The notes under the pieces are model-generated. The model saw only the letters and a list, made by a program, of their open reading frames with translations. It was not told where the DNA came from and did not search any database. From Megascapheus bottae (lineage: Eukaryota > Chordata > Mammalia > Rodentia > Geomyidae): a stretch of 64,000 nt of DNA. A program made the position numbers and the translations under genes. Shown here in pieces: positions 13,073 to 25,432 of this stretch; the first letter of the stretch is position 1; the number at the start of each line of letters is the position of its first letter. The DNA lies in contig JANJXV010000189.1 in NCBI GenBank assembly GCA_024803745.1, forward strand, positions 1,849,344-1,913,343, in the 5' to 3' direction.

Positions 13073-13129
<57 letters not shown>
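12948..13129 (+). mobile_element. B1-type SINE ending in a (CA)n microsatellite
   Basis: 'gagctgggtgtcctgtggatcagacctttaattc' B1-like head to about 13070, then about 28 CA units to 13129. Confidence 0.75.
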
Positions 13130-13131
<2 letters not shown>

Positions 13132-13351
13132 AATGTCTTACAGAAGCTTGTAAAAACCAAAGTTGGACCCCAGTGTTTTTGTGTTATTTTGACACTTATC
13201 TGTACCTTTATAGATCCTGGGCTGACATTTGCTAAACTGGAAATTGTTCTAAGCCAATCATGGTTTGTTCACCTTTTTGTAAACCAGAGCCCAGTAACAA
13301 AAATACATTTGATCACAGAAAATACAAAGCACATTTTCAAAAACCTTTGGT

Positions 13352-13540
13352 AGGGCTGGTTTGGCCTAATTGTAGAGTGCTTGCCTATCATGCACGAAGA
13401 CCTGGGATCGATTCCTCACTACCACATACATAGACAAAGTCAGAAATGGTGCTGTGTCTCAAGTGATAGAACTCTAACCTTGAGAAAGCCCAAGGACAAT
13501 GCTCACGCCCTGAGTTCAAGCCCCAAGACCGGCAAAAAAA
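13352..13540 (+). mobile_element. IDL-Geo SINE
   Basis: ID-like head 'ggtttggcctaattgtagagtgcttgcc' and Geo tail 'ctgagttcaagccccaag', A/T-rich end. Confidence 0.87.
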
Positions 13541-13677
13541 TTTTTTGTATAATTTGTGATGTGTCTTTTTAAAGTCAGCAAAGTATATATTTTAGCAATG
13601 AAATAATTATTGAATACCAGCTATGACGTTTTACTTGTTTTTTATTTTGCTAGTTCGTGGGCAAATAAAAACTCTAT

Positions 13678-13822
13678 TCTTGGGCTTTCTCAAGGCTATA
13701 GAGTTCTACCACTTGAGGCACAGCACCACTTTTGGCTTTTTCTTTGTATGTGGTAACTGAGGAATTGACCCTTTGTGGATGCTAGCAGACACTCTATCAC
13801 TAGGCCAAACTCCCGGCACCTG
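13678..13822 (-). mobile_element. IDL-Geo SINE (5'/3' truncated)
   Basis: Reverse-oriented: 'ctcaaggctatagagttctaccacttgaggcacagc' followed by the ID half ending 'taggccaaactcccggc'. Confidence 0.8.
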
Positions 13823-14039
13823 AAGCTTTGCTTTTGAATCATGGAAACAAAAACTAACAGTAAAACATGTAGAAGACTTATGTAATCATTAGCTTTTTCC
13901 TTGCAGTTTGTAATTATCATCTTTTGAGATTCTAATACTGATTACCTAATAATGTCATAAATAATATGTTTTCTAGCTATGTGTTTTCTATATGTATTTT
14001 CTATGCCCAGGCATAGATTCTGGGTTAGTGAAACTCAGT

Positions 14040-14545
14040 TTTTAGACACTGGGCCCACAGTATAGGAGACCCACAGTAGATCTGTCCCCAACCCTATATG
14101 CAAAGTGAGGAGGTCTGATGAAGGGCTGAAAAAGAACATTTATTACACAGCAACTATGGGAAGACAACATTTTAATACATCTCCAGCTGTCTGCAGCAAT
14201 GTAGACATTAGCTGTAGATTACCTAGGATTGTGGGCAAGAGATGAGAAAGGTCTCTGTCATTCAAACAGTCTCAGGATGGCCTGGTTGTATTGTTATCAC
14301 TTTACTCTTGGGACAAAACAAGAACAATTTGCCTGGTTGGAGATCTCTGGAGCTTGTGATTGTTTTCTTTATGATAAGAACAAAAGCATTTCCTGCTTGA
14401 GGGGTAGTGTGCCTTCCACACAAGATACTTGCCAGTGAACATTTTCTTTCCTGGAGCCCAAAGGGATTATAAAGTGACATTAAAGAATGGCACAGAGACA
14501 AAGTTTGAGGACTTTTAGTTAATTCACAGGGACCAGCAGTCTTGC
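14040..14545 (-). repeat. LTR-like dispersed repeat, copy 2
   Basis: Second copy of the repeat at 338-845, same orientation, with the shared right end 'ttaattcacaggga'. A 'tttattacacagc' would be an AATAAA on the minus strand. The sequence from here to 15117 is otherwise unrecognised. Confidence 0.4.
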
Positions 14546-15117
14546 TGGTAAGAGTTACCTCTTACACTAACACTGCAAGTATAAACCTCCACATCCACAT
14601 GTGACTGAAACATAACCTTACCTTTATTCCCCTTAAATATGAGTTATTTATTCAGCTGGTGTTTTGGCCCTGTGATTCTCTTTTTCTAAAGATCATCACA
14701 AAACTTTGGAATAGGCTGATTTTGTTTTCATTTTTAGGGATTAAAGTACTATTTTGAACCATAGCTCCCTATTTCTCTTTTTAAAACCTTCACCTTCAGG
14801 CTTGTCTCAGGGCCAAGTTACCAGCTCACCTCGTTACCTGGGAACCCCCACAAAGATGTTTGTTTACAGTAAGGGAATTTGCTGGTTGTGTGACCTGACC
14901 TAAATGTGTCATTCTACTCCAGAGTCTAACACTCTGGGGTTATAATAGAGCACCCCAAACCAAAAGTGCATTTCAGATTAGGGCAGATTTGTATACTAGG
15001 AGAGCCGAATATCCATATTAAGCACAGAAACTGTTCCAGTAGCTTTTTTGTGACTGCTAGCACTATGTGGAACCCACATTTACACTCAACAGCCTATAAG
15101 TATAATAAGAATGCCCT

Positions 15118-15299
15118 GGGCCGGGAGTTTGGCCTAGTGGTTAAAGTGCTTGCCTAGCATGCATGAAGACCCGGGTTCGATTCCTCGGTACCACATACAT
15201 AGAAAAAAGCCGGAAGTGGTAGAGCTCTAGCCTTGAGAAAGTCCAAGTACAGTGCTCAGGCCCTGAGCTCAAGCCCAGGACTGGCAAAAAAAAAAAAAA
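15118..15299 (+). mobile_element. IDL-Geo SINE, well preserved
   Basis: 'gggagtttggcctagtggttaaagtgcttgcc' head with an intact B box 'gggttcgattcc', Geo half and A-run. One of the best-preserved copies in the window. Confidence 0.9.
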
Positions 15300-15445
15300 G
15301 AATGCCCTGTATTCCTCCGGTAATGTGCCTGGAATGTGCTCACCAGGAATTAATTAGGTAACTTATTTTGCCCATAATAGGAAGACTTGGATTATATAAA
15401 CTTAACCTTGCTATTACCTTTTAGTGCACAGCTACTTTTCTGTGT

Positions 15446-15672
15446 CCTTTTTTTTTTTTGTAAGTCATGGGACTTGAACTCTGGGCCTGGACGCTGTCCC
15501 TGAGCTCTTCAGATCAAGGTTACTGTGCCACCCACTTTCAGTTTTCTGGTGATTAATTGGAGAGAAGAGTCTCTTAGACTTTTTAGTGCCAAGGCTGGCT
15601 TTGAACCAAGATCTTTAGATCTCAGCCTCCTGAATAGTTAAAATTATAGGTGTGAGCCACTGAGCCTAGCTC
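15446..15672 (-). mobile_element. B1-Geo SINE
   Basis: T-run, 'ctgtccctgagctcttcag', then 'aaaattataggtgtgagccactgagcc' in reverse orientation. Confidence 0.82.
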
Positions 15673-15984
15673 TATGTTCTTCTTATCAATGGCAAAAGAT
15701 GTCCTGTGTATTTTCATTTGTTTGCTTTTCAAAAACCTGTCTCTTCTAATGATTTCTTATTAAACTACCATACATTTATGTGTTCGGTACATGCGTTATC
15801 TCAGCTTCTATTAGTCAAGAGTTGGGCTTTGGTTCCTAGGTCTTTTGCAAAACTGCATAGTTGGGCCACTCAGCTAGGAAAGGATCTTCTCCTCACTCCC
15901 TGTGTTTTGGGGGCATTCACTTCCTTTCTGCTGCAGAATTCAAAGTGTTAGGAAAATGGGGGACAGAGGAAAAGGAAAAAAAGC

Positions 15985-16800
15985 CAGACTCTGGTTCTCC
16001 ACAGGCTAGCATTGTTTATTGAGGCACAGCAGCAAGGGACAGTAAACTTTCCCCTGGAAACAGCAGAGGGATGCCTGCCTGGAGATCAACAGTCCAGGGA
16101 CAGGGGAAAGGGAGAAAGATTAGGAGGAGAGATAGGGCCTTGTCTGAGGTTCACAAGGGGGAGCCCATTAAGCTTGAGGGCTCTGTGCTCTGCATGGAGA
16201 AAGGCCTCAGAAAGAAAGAGGGAGGGTAACCCGAGGCTCCATCAGAGACAGCCAGGAGGTGGGCCGCCACTCAGTGGAGGAGGTCAGTTATTCCTGGCAC
16301 TTCTCCTCTCCTGGATTTGGGCACCACATTTTAGGAAAATGGAAGAGAAGAGAAAAGGACTCCATTCAATAGGCAGGGCTATGTGAGGCACAACACAAGG
16401 AGCCTAACCTCTCCACAGGCTTGGAGGCTGAGCTAAGATAGGAAGGGGTTCCAGTCAGGGATTTTATAGAGTCTGAGTGAGGAGAACAGGTGTTACTTGA
16501 GTTTAGTATAAGGGAGTGACTGCAGAGCTAGTAGGCAGAGAATAGATTAAGTATTCCCTTATCCAAGGTCTCAAGCTTTTATTAATGTTCAAACAGCTCC
16601 ACATCTGTCTTGCCTAGACCTTCACAGGGTCCAGTCTGGTCTTCCAACCTCTTTAACCCTTTCCTGGCTCCATAGTTCCACCTCACAGCCATACAGGGTA
16701 GGCCCTCAGTGGAATGTTTACAGCCAGATTCAGGTTGGATTGCCCTGCCTATGTCAAGCACTTACATGCATGAGGCAAAAGAGTGGGGTCAACCCTTCAC
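15985..16800 (-). repeat. Possible LTR-type repeat, unclassified
   Basis: A purine-rich block with 'gtttattgaggcacagcagc' (AATAAA on the minus strand), like the start of the repeat at 14040. Nothing coding is recognised; the open frame at 16012-16386 has no familiar motif. From 16800 to 17225 I see nothing identifiable. Confidence 0.25.
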
Positions 16801-17224
16801 ATAGCCTCTCACTTCTTCATTGTTCCCATGGTTGGTGGCTACCGGAGATAGGCTCTTGAGCGAGAGAGAATTATAGACTAAGTATCATGAGGGTAGTATT
16901 CTATCACCTGTGCCATAACCTATTACTTAGAAACAACTCTCTGGTTCTGCCTATTATGGCCATGAACTCTGAGGCTGGAAGGTACCTTCTGTTCTATGTA
17001 TTGATATTTCTTTGATACTTAAAATGTGAAGGATCTCTTTTACTGATGGACCCTGGCTAACAGTGGATTTTTTTTAAATGTTCGAAGAGAACGAATAGAC
17101 AGTAGACAGTATACTTGGAATTTTGTGTTTCGGCCTTTTCCGGAGACCAGCTAGAGGAGGGGTGAGTCTCCTGAGATTGCAAGCACCAAGCAGCATGACA
17201 CAGCAGTGACAGTTAAGTAGAAAG

Positions 17225-18480
17225 CTTTGTTTCTTTCAAGAACATGTTTGATGGTTAAGGAACACCTAAAATTAAGAAAAAACACTCAGATTACAGAGAT
17301 AAAGGCATGATGAATCTATAAATGGTTTAATCATGAGCATGTGATCAATCACTCATTTTTAAGTATGGGCTTGTAAAATGGCAAATTCCAGTCCTCTGGT
17401 ATATGCTGAATTTTTCCTCAGAAGTGTTTGAACAATCACATTAAAATACTCATCTCCCATCTCAAATTGCTCCTTGATTCTCATTATAGGACAACGTTTA
17501 AGACTTGGTCAGAATACTCAAGTTTCAAGACTTTTAATAGAAGAGGCATTTTTGGAAAATGATTTTATTACAGAGTTTTTTAATTAAAGAGGTTTTAAAT
17601 CTGTTTTGATGCTGAATGAGAATTCAGAGAGCAGAGTACTAGTTTATTAGGAGAGTACCTTTGACTTGCCAAATGTTACAAGGCCTAACAAAAGCAGACT
17701 TAGTGTAAAATCACAAGTCAAATGCTAACGATTGGTACATGGATTGCTCTGCTGCAAGACTGGATAAGACACTTCTACTTTCTAGTGCTGCAGGAAACCC
17801 ACAGTCGTGGGAAGAGAAAAGAGACAAGGGATAAGGTTGGTGGGATTGAGGTTAGGAAAAAGAAAAGAATTAACATGGAAATATGGGAGAAGTAATGCAC
17901 CCACTACCTGAAGAATGTAACTGTAACCCCCTACATTACCCCAACAATAAACTTTTTTAACAAAGAAAAAAATTAAGAATGCATAAGATTACTCACGTGT
18001 AAGTGGAATTATCTCTAGAAATATACACATGACCAAAAAAAAATCACATGTTCTGGTGGAAAATTGTAGAACTTTAGGAGATACAAACAGTTGATCTCCA
18101 AAGAGAGTGCCTTTTCAAAGCTTAAAAGATTCAGCATCATTTTTGGAATGAGGGCCTGTATGTGACTGTGAGTCTGAGTAAGGACTACTGTCTATCTCCA
18201 CCACAGATTGTTCTAGCTCCATGGTCCTTAGTTCTATCTCCAGAGTGTTCCATCTTCTTCCTAGTCTGCCTAAAAGGTGGACACACTCTTAAAGCCCAGG
18301 AAGCCCCCATTGCAAGGCCCTGCAAGCGCCCACTGTGCTGTCTTCCTGGAGCTGCACTTAGCAGGGCTGGGCCGGGCTTTAGGCTTCCCCAGCAGCTTTT
18401 CTGGCCTTCCTCCAGCCAAGCCCTTCATTCTTCTGCAGCTGCCTTGTGGCCTGCAGGGGGGCTGGAGGTGGCTGAGTTCA
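17225..18480 (+). repeat. Left arm of a large inverted duplication
   Basis: Read on the plus strand, this segment matches the reverse complement of 24480-25695 (outer part, 17225-18175) and of 20310-20745 (inner part, 18190-18480). Anchors include 'aatcatgagcatgtgatcaatca' near 17330 against its reverse complement near 25360. Another is 'tttttggaatgagggcctgtatgtgact' near 18138 against its complement near 24500. Identity over the stretch I aligned by eye is about 85%. A 210-bp A-tailed insertion (about 17762-17973) is absent from the other arm. Confidence 0.8.
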
Positions 18481-18981
18481 AAAGTAAGAGTTTCCTACTG
18501 GATGCCACCAGGCAGGATTGTCATGTACCAGGACCCTGAGATTTCTGCCTTGCAGAGCTACAGACCAATGATCCTGGCTAACAGTTCTTTTTTAAAACAT
18601 TTCTCCATGTACTGTGCATTCTGTGAAGAGACACACATGATCCACTATCTCATCCTGTGTCTAGTGAGTGACATTGTATTACATGCAAAGGCCTTTTGAA
18701 CTTTGTGGTGATGTGTTTGGCATTCTCCTCTGGCACCCCAACACTTTCATTGGTATCTTATTTTTTTCCTCTGTTAAAGTGTGGACAGGATCAGGTTTTT
18801 TTTTCTCCCAGAAAGTCTTTGTCACAGTAAATTCTTGGGTTTTTATTGAATCCAAGGGAAGATGACTGAGTAGATCCAGGTAAAAGCACGGGCATGAAGA
18901 CATGACTAATATGTGTGGAATCACAACACAATTTTTATCTTATTTCTTCTTGTTAGTTGCTTTATTTCCTTTCCCTTTTAG

Positions 18982-18982
<1 letters not shown>

Positions 18983-19031
<49 letters not shown>
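18983..19031. repeat. (TG)n microsatellite
   Basis: About 24 TG units immediately before a reverse B1-Geo SINE. Confidence 0.95.
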
Positions 19032-19034
<3 letters not shown>

Positions 19035-19265
19035 GATGCATCAGGCCTAAGGCTTGAATTCAGACCTGGGCACTGTCCCTTAGCTTTTGTCCTTCAAGCC
19101 TGGCACTCTACACTTGAGCCAGAGCTCCACTTCTAGCTTTTTGGTTGCTAATTAGAGAAAACGGTCTCAGTGATTTGGATTCCTAGGTTGACTTGGAGCA
19201 GTGATCCTCAGATGTGAGCCTTCTGAGGGGCTAGGATTACATGTGTAAGCCACCAACACCTGACT
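19032..19265 (-). mobile_element. B1-Geo SINE
   Basis: 'ggcttgaattcagacctgggcactgtccc' and 'ggctaggattacatgtgtaagccacc'. Confidence 0.8.
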
Positions 19266-20309
19266 CTTCATTAGCTTTTCATAAGTAATTCAAATGCTTA
19301 GTGCATACATAAACAGCACTACATATTGAGGAGAGACAAAACACAATATTACATTTTCTTTCTATAGTATTTGGGGGAAGAGGGGCTACTATTAGTTTTT
19401 GAAGACCAATCTCTTAAGAACATAAGAGTAGCAAATTAGCAAAATCTCTACTCATTCAAAGTACTGCTCCTTATAAAACCACAAGTACTTCAAAAGGAGC
19501 AATTGCTATCAATAATAAAAGTCTACCACATCGAGTATGTTATCCACAATACTGTGTTCAAGTTTATAAATCACCTGGCCTCCACAGCATCCTGAGACTT
19601 CACAGAAAACTAGTGCCTTGGTGACTGATCCGTTCAGATTTGTTTACAAGCGCAGGTGAAATGAGGAAGCAGGGTTGTCCACTCCTTTATGTTGTGCAAC
19701 TCGAAATGTGGTGCATGATTTAGAAACTTTACTAATAAAAGTCCAGAATCTCAGGCATCTCTCACCATCCCACAACCCAAACCACATCAGAACCCAAACT
19801 TTCACAATATCCCCTGATGTTTTCTGCACACAATAAAGATTGAGAAAAATACTTGTAAGTCATAGAACAAGGAGACAAGGAGAGCAGTGGGTGGTGTGAT
19901 GGTGTGTGTGTGTGTGCGGGTGTGTGTGTGTGTGCGAGTGTGTGTCCAAATAGAAGTCCTTGTCCACTTGCAGTAGCGTCTTGAGTCTCCACGTCTGTTG
20001 TCTTAGTGGCTTGGGGCCATGGCTGGAAATGTGAGGGGGGTTGGGTAAGGACCCAAGCACAAATGGAAAGCTTCTTTTCAGAGATCAGAAGCCCTGAGAG
20101 CTCATTTCCCCATCTCCGGGGTCGGGGTGTATTTCTCCTTGTATTGCCCTCTCCCTCTTCTGGGTCCACTCATTCCCTTCAAGCTGGACATGACATTCCA
20201 CTGGCATCGGATGTCTCCCTCCAGCCTGCCGGGCGGTGCCCCTCTCCCCAGCCCAGTGCACCTGGGGTTGGCCTGGGCTTCGAGTGCGTGGCCCAGCGCA
20301 CGGAGCTCA
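19266..20309. other. Spacer between the arms of the inverted duplication
   Basis: No gene recognised. It includes an imperfect TG-rich tract at about 19901-19945. Open frames on the minus strand over this tract are His-Thr repeats of no coding value. Confidence 0.5.
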
Positions 20310-20745
20310 GCCACCTCCAGCCCGGCTCCAGGCCACACAGCACGCGCGAGAGGAAAACGGACATCGTTGGGGGTGGCCGCAGCCAACTGGGCTTGTGGTG
20401 AGCACCACGGGGAAGCCACAGGCGGGCAGCCGTGGGCCCTGGGGCCCAGACAGCCCTGGGGCCAGCTGCTCCAGGATGCCAGGGCCAGGGCACAGGGCCC
20501 CCGGCAGCAGCAGAAGAATGAAGGGCTTGGCTGGAGGAAGGCGAGAAAAGCTGCTGGGGAAGCCTAAAGCCCGGCCCAGCCCTGCTAAGTGCAGCTCCAG
20601 GAAGACAGTACAGTGGGCGCTTGCAGGGCCTTGCAAATGGGGGCTTCCTGGGCTTTAAGAGTGTGTCCACCTTTTAGGAAGAAGATGGAGCACTCAAGAG
20701 AAAGGACTAAGGACCATGGAGCTAGACAGGTCTGTGATAGAGATA
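20310..20745 (-). repeat. Right arm of the inverted duplication, inner part
   Basis: The reverse complement matches 18190-18480, including 'ctagctccatggtccttagt' and 'aaggtggacacactcttaaagccca'. It retains about 150 bp of GC-rich sequence that the left arm lacks just before 'ggctggaggtggctgag'. The overlapping open frames on both strands here come from high GC content and show no recognised domain. Confidence 0.75.
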
Positions 20746-21174
20746 GACAGAGACAGAACAGGGATCGTGATGGGGAAAATGGCCTCTCTTCCCCAGGCCA
20801 GGGCTGTGGGCCTGACCAGTCAGGAGGGCTGAACTCCTGGATGAAGCTTCTGCGGGTCCTCTCACCTCAAACCACCAGTTCCATGCAGAAGATGATTGCT
20901 GACAGGGAGTGCCAGCTTCAGCAGCGCTGCTGGCATCCACAGGTCAGCTCTCACTGAAGCCAGCTTCTCACTGAAGCCTGATGCTAGCAGAAGGCTGCGT
21001 TTCTCCCAAGAGGATGGGAGCAGCTAGTTCTAAACACTCACTCCTCCCCTGAATGGTGTTTCCAAAACCATTCTTCCTGGAGGCGATTTTGGTATTGCTG
21101 AATCAAAAGAGAAATTATTTGCAGCTATTGAAATCATTGTGTTTCATCTGCAGGGACAAAAGTTCAGCTTCTTA

Positions 21175-21545
21175 ATAGCTCAAAACCTAGGTACATAAGG
21201 TCATATAGGATGAGACTAAATGAAAGGGTCTCTAGGATATGGAAACAAGAGCTTTATCTTGTGTGATTGTTGTTCTTAAGGCACTATATTATTCTCTTCT
21301 CTTGTATTGCCCTATGGTTAATCTCACGTTGTTACTGTATGTGACTTTGTTACCTGGTATATTGTATATATGTTTATTTGAAATAAGAAAGGGAGGGGGG
21401 AAAACAAGATGAGGGGAGGGGGATGGAGGGAGGGAAATGGGGACACAAACATGAGAAAGGGTAGCAATATTTGTGAAGTAATTCACCTATCTGGCAAATA
21501 TAATGTAACCCTTCTATTAATTACAATAAAATTATATTTAAAACA
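21175..21545 (+). mobile_element. LINE-1 3' UTR
   Basis: 'aggtcatataggatgagactaaat', the G/A-rich tract 'gggaggggggaaaacaagatgagg', and the end 'taacccttctattaattacaataaaatta', as in the copies at 4980 and 45540. Confidence 0.88.
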
Positions 21546-21789
21546 AATTTTAACAAGAAGAGAAAAGAACGTTAGGCTTCTTAGTTTCTTCTCTGTAGAA
21601 ACGTGTTGCATTTCTCATGGAAGTGCATGAAGCCACCTGAGCAACTTTCATCTGTTACTTTCTTACAGTTGCCAGCCTTGAGCAACAAAAGCTGAGTAAG
21701 AGTGCGAAGCCTTAGGTTAATTTTATGGAAAAGCCTCACAAAGGTTTAAAATGAACATTTTTGGAGTGTAAACATTTTTACTGCAAACT

Positions 21790-22082
21790 TAATTTCTTCC
21801 TCCGCCTCCACCTCCTCCTCCTCCTCCTCCTCCTCTTCCTTCTTCTTCTTCCTCTTTTGGTGGGTCATGGTGCTGGAACTTAGCCTAGGCGCTGTCCCTG
21901 AGCTCTTCAGCTCAAGGCTACTGCCCTACTCTTGAGCCAAGCCCCACTTCCCATTTTCTAGAGGTTAATTGGAGATAAGAGTCTCAGGTCCTTTTGTGCC
22001 CCAGTTGGCTTTGAACAGTGATCCTCAGACTCAGCCTCGTGAGGAGCTAGTGTTAGAGGCGTGAGCCACCGCGCCTGGCTGC
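21790..22082 (-). mobile_element. (CCT/TCT)n tract plus B1-Geo SINE
   Basis: A pyrimidine microsatellite (about 21800-21856) stands in place of the SINE's A-tail, then a reverse B1-Geo dimer ends 'aggcgtgagccaccgcgcctggc'. A short repeat of 'ctgcaaacttaatttcttt' on both sides is the target-site duplication. Confidence 0.85.
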
Positions 22083-23283
22083 AAACTTAATTTCTTTGGA
22101 AATCTTTAAATGATATTATAAAATGATGGCAGAAATGAGAAACAAATATTTCCTGTAAGGTATATATGAGCCAATTAGAAATTTGAAGGTAGAGTTATTG
22201 AAATGAAAATTTTAAATAGATGGATAAAAATGAAGTAAATTGAGTGAAGGAAAAGAGCGAATTTTTCACAGAGACAAATGGAGAAAAAGACCCCTAAAAT
22301 AGACAAGACACACAGCATCAGGCTTTGTGATCCATGCTGTTAATAACCTATACTAGCCGGAAGGGTGACTAGTAAGCATTTGGAATGGGGGTAGTTCGAC
22401 ATGAGATGTGCTACAGACTCAGAAAAGTCACTAGCATTTGTTGTGTTAATTATATGTTGAAGATTTGGGTGAAAATATAGTAAAACTGACACCACTCATT
22501 TCTTTCTGCTTTTTCATGAGGCTTCATAAATGACAGGCCTGGTTTGCATTGCTTTTATAGCTGTTAATGTTGTTCTCTGTAGTGCTTACTCTCATGTAAG
22601 GGTTTCCATAAATCATATCAGAGGGAAAGGTGGAGAAGTAATATTTGAAAAAAAGGATGGAACTTTTGTAAAGTTGCAAAGGTAGCTTTGAGCACATTAA
22701 AATGGTATTTGATAATACTTACTATTAGTTAAGCTGTACTTAAGAACTTTACAGTGAAATTGAACAACCTTGGCTATGGAGAGAAATTTTAAACCTAGAG
22801 GTCTGTACCAACAGTGACCGATGAGAGTGGTCTTGAATTTATTTTTCTGAAGGCCACAGAAAATTCAGTGGAGAAATATTTACATTGATGTGCAAAGATA
22901 ACAATCCAAATATTTTGTAACAAACCAGAAACATGGTTCAAGGATAAGAAAGAGAGAATATACAAACATTCTTTCCAATAAACAACATCTAGTTAATTTT
23001 GTTAATTCACATAACTGAAGCTCATTCACTATCCTGTCTAAAGGAGTTATGGACTGCTGTACATCAAGTACAGCAAGTTCCTGGGGGCAGAAAAAGGCTT
23101 TACAATGGAAAATAGCATGGACTATTTTAGTTTTACTGAGTTTGCTTTTACTTGATGACTTATTTTTCATTTCACAATAAAGTTAAGCTGGGAAATGGTA
23201 ATAAATAGGATGTCTGATACATAAAGTGTGATGATGGTAGGATTATAGAAATGTTAAGTCAATGATGTTAAAAACTAATTACT
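22083..23283. other. Unassigned AT-rich sequence
   Basis: No gene, RNA or repeat recognised. The minus-strand frame at 22880-23170 has no familiar motif and sits in AT-rich sequence. Confidence 0.4.
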
Positions 23284-23490
23284 GGGGCCCAGAGTTTGGA
23301 ATAGTGGTAGAGTGCTTGCCCAGCATGCACCAAGACCAGGGTTCAATTCCTTGGTACCACATACATAGAAAAAAAGCCAGAAGTGGTGCTGAGGCTCAAG
23401 TGGTAGAGCTCTGGCCTTGAGAAAGTCCAAGGACAGTGCTCAGGCCCTGAGCTCAAGCCCAGGACTGGCAAAAACCAACAAACAAAAAAT
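23284..23490 (+). mobile_element. IDL-Geo SINE
   Basis: 'cagagtttggaatagtggtagagtgcttgcc' head, Geo half 'ccctgagctcaagcccagg', A-rich end. Confidence 0.87.
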
Positions 23491-23642
23491 CTAATTACTA
23501 TCATGAGACCATAACATTCAGAGGAAAAAGGAATGAGAATATCCATGAAATAAATGTATTTAAGGTCTAAATGGATCAGTAGTCACAGGTTACATGCATA
23601 GATGAAAACTCGGCATTCTGTTTCTGTCCTGTTTGCTGTCTA

Positions 23643-24480
23643 GCCTCCAAGAGGGACAAGAGAGATGGTTTCAGAAGCCAGAGTTTCCACTCTTCACATT
23701 ATTTGAGGGACCATTCTCCCCATAAAAGGGATGCTGCATTTTTCAGAGAATCACCTGGAGGTCGAAAGGACTCTCCACACAGCAGATCCGGCTCCAGTGT
23801 CAGCAGCAGGAGCTACTCTCCAGAGCGCGGCAAACCTTACACCTCCCACAGGCCTCAGCTCAGAAGGGGAGAGAGATCTGCTCAGTTTCTGAAAACATCC
23901 CGAGACCTTTCAACTTGGAGCTCTTCAGCAGTTCTTTCATCCAAGAGGGTACTGGCTGCCCCTCCAGTTGCAGACCAGCCCGAAGAGCCAGAGTCAAACA
24001 CAACAGACTGGATAGAATTATTTGAAGATGGTCAGCTAAACAGCCGCTCTAAAGCAATAGCATCAAAAATGAAGGAGATTGAAAAGGTTTACCGGCAAGA
24101 CTGTGAAACTTTTGGGATGGTGGTGAAAATGCTGATTGAAAAGGATCCTTCATTAGAACAGACTATACAGTTTGCTCTGAGGCAGAATTTACAAGAAATA
24201 GGTAAGCGGTGTATTGAAGAGCTGAAGCATTTCATTGCAGAGTATGATAAATCTGTTCAAGATTTTGGAGATCCTTTTTAGAAGAATTAGTGTTCAGGCA
24301 AAATAAATAAATGTTTCTACATTTAATAACACTGCCTCTGTATTGTGTAATTCGTTAATATATGGAACTTTGGTGATGAAGAGAAATGCTTTATAATGTA
24401 TGACCACATTTCCAATTCAGTTAAAATCTAAAATAGTTCTGTAAAGATAGTTTACTTCAAATGTTTTCTCAATGTAAGCC
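23643..24480 (+). pseudogene. Pphln1: Pphln1 (periphilin 1) retrocopy, 5'-truncated
   Basis: Intronless coding sequence for the C-terminal part of periphilin-1, a nuclear protein of the HUSH silencing complex. The frame is open from about 23650 to the stop at 24279-24281. It contains FFRESPGGRKDSPHSRSGSS (Ser/Arg-rich region), DQPEEPESNTTDW, and the conserved C-terminal helical region ASKMKEIEKVYRQDCETFGM...LIEKDPSLEQ...HFIAEYDKSVQDFG. A block present in the full-length protein as I remember it, between the Ser-rich region and DQPEEPESNTT, is missing, as in a splice variant. The N-terminal third of the protein is absent. A 3' UTR-like stretch follows ('aaataaataaatg' near 24300). A retrotransposed pseudogene is most likely; the clean 200-codon frame leaves room for expression. 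Confidence 0.82.
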
Positions 24481-24721
24481 AAGTAGTCCTTTCTCATAGT
24501 CACATACATGCCCTCATTCCAAAAATGATGCTTAAGATTGGGAGTTTGGCCTAATGGTAGAGTAATGCTTAATTTTTTAAGTTTTGAAAAAGTACTCTCT
24601 TTGGAGATCGACTGTATCTCCTAATGTTCTACAGTCTTCTGTCTTCCACCAGAACATGTGGTGATTTATTTGCTCATGAGTGTATTTCTAGTTAGTGATA
24701 ATTCCACTTAAACATGAGCAA

Positions 24722-24902
24722 GTCCAAGGGTTTGAACTCAGGGCCTGGCACTGTCTTTGGGCACTTTTTACTCAAAGCTAGTACTGTGCCACTTGAGGCA
24801 CTTCTGGTTTTTTCTGTGTAGGTGGTTCAGGAGGAATCGAACCTAGGGCTTCCTGTATGCTAGATGAGCTCGTCGTGTCCACTAGCCCATGCTCCCAGAC
24901 CA
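24722..24902 (-). mobile_element. IDL-Geo SINE
   Basis: 'gtttgaactcagggcctggcactgtc' and 'gtggttcaggaggaatcgaacctagggc'; inserted in the right inverted-repeat arm. Confidence 0.78.
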
Positions 24903-25432
24903 AACATGAGTAGTCTTTAGCATTCTTGTAGCAGAGACTGCCATGTAAAAATTAGCATTTGAGTTGTGATTTTACATTGAGTCTGCTTTTGTTAGGCCTT
25001 GTAACATTTAGCAAGTCAAGGGTACTATCCTAATAAACTAATACTCTGCTACCTTAGTGAATTCTCAGTCAGCAGCAAAACAGATTTAAAACCTCTACAA
25101 TAAAGTCTATAATAAATTCATTTTCCTAAAATAAATGAACTTGTTGCACCTTCTCTATTAAAATATTCTTGAGACTATTGAGTACTCTGACAAAATTATA
25201 AGTACTACATAATAAGAATTAAAGCAATTTGAAATGAAAGATAATCATTTTAATGATGTGATTGCTCCAACACCTTTCTTAGGAAAAATTTCAGCATATA
25301 CCAGAGGACTGGAGTTTTACATTTTCATAAGCCCATAGGTAAAAAATGGCTGATTGATCACATGCTCATGATTAAACAAACAGCTTAGAGACTAGTCATC
25401 TATTCATCTCTGTAATCAGGGTGGGTTGTTAG

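Noticed and set aside
15118..15190. tRNA-like head with A and B boxes as a tRNA gene
   Set aside because: It is the ID-like left half of a SINE, followed by the Geo half and an A-tail. The same holds at 13352, 23284 and 47118.
20127..20670. Overlapping long frames on both strands around 20.1-20.7 kb
   Set aside because: GC-driven open frames inside the inverted repeat; no recognisable protein features in either direction.
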